Under the pieces are notes generated by a model that was not told the origin of the DNA, made no database searches, and saw only the letters and a list, made by a program, of their open reading frames with translations. Positions 22,836-22,836 of a DNA stretch of 22,836 bases are shown one piece after another; within the stretch, counting starts at the first letter, position 1, and the number at the start of each line of letters is the position of its first letter. This stretch comes from an uncultured Collinsella sp. (GTDB taxonomy: Bacteria; Actinomycetota; Coriobacteriia; Coriobacteriales; Coriobacteriaceae): positions 1 through 22,836 of the forward strand of contig CABSNH010000010.1 of NCBI GenBank assembly GCA_902478985.1. Direction: 5' to 3'. The position numbers were made by a program, and so were the translations under genes.

Positions 22836-22836
22836 T

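Noticed and set aside
1..22836. CRISPR array, rRNA genes, prophage or integrative element
   Set aside because: No regularly spaced repeats, no rRNA-like sequence, and no integrase, transposase or phage structural gene. The tRNA-Thr at the right edge could be an attachment site but nothing beyond it is visible.

Overview
The window looks like a chromosomal segment from a high-GC Gram-positive gut anaerobe of the Coriobacteriia, most likely Collinsella or a close relative. This rests on the high-GC, NNC/NNG-rich codon use, the Bacillus-like gene order disA-ispD-ispF-cysS-rlmB-yacP(rae1), an oxygen-sensitive BadF/HgdC-type activase protein, a ClpC-type unfoldase, and intergenic palindromes of a kind I associate with this group. 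The species call is inference; no 16S or other marker gene is present.

Left part (1-3030): the possible tail of an unidentified gene, nested hairpins and a strong terminator, then a ThrE-type threonine/serine exporter, a pair of intergenic palindromes, and a small DUF2798 membrane protein behind a terminator-bearing leader. Next (3031-8219) is a two-gene operon. A 1479-residue protein carries two BadF/BcrA-type ATPase domains followed by DUF2229/2-hydroxyacyl-CoA-dehydratase-like domains, and it overlaps a TetR regulator. A perfect 9-3-9 palindrome sits over the promoter. By architecture I think the big protein is a fused PlsA/PlsR-type plasmalogen synthase, with the TetR protein as its local regulator.

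Middle (8220-12830): clpC (AAA+ unfoldase with a ClpP-docking loop) and pepD (M20 dipeptidase), each ended by a hairpin. On the minus strand (12852-15520) lie a hipBA toxin-antitoxin pair, with three operator copies upstream of hipB, and mntP, a manganese exporter preceded by a yybP-ykoY manganese riboswitch and its terminator.

Right (15680-21168) is a plus-strand housekeeping operon: disA (c-di-AMP), ispD and ispF (MEP isoprenoid pathway), cysS, rlmB and a YacP/Rae1 NYN endonuclease. The cysS-rlmB gap holds an unexplained, strongly folded RNA of about 103 nt. The window ends with a minus-strand single-gene HipA-like kinase whose own N-terminus is an excisionase/MerR-like DNA-binding domain, headed by a near-perfect 28-bp inverted repeat, and then tRNA-Thr(UGU).

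Best candidates for something undescribed: the fused PlsA/PlsR-like protein with its TetR operator circuit, the HTH-HipA fusion with its palindrome, and the cysS-rlmB structured RNA.
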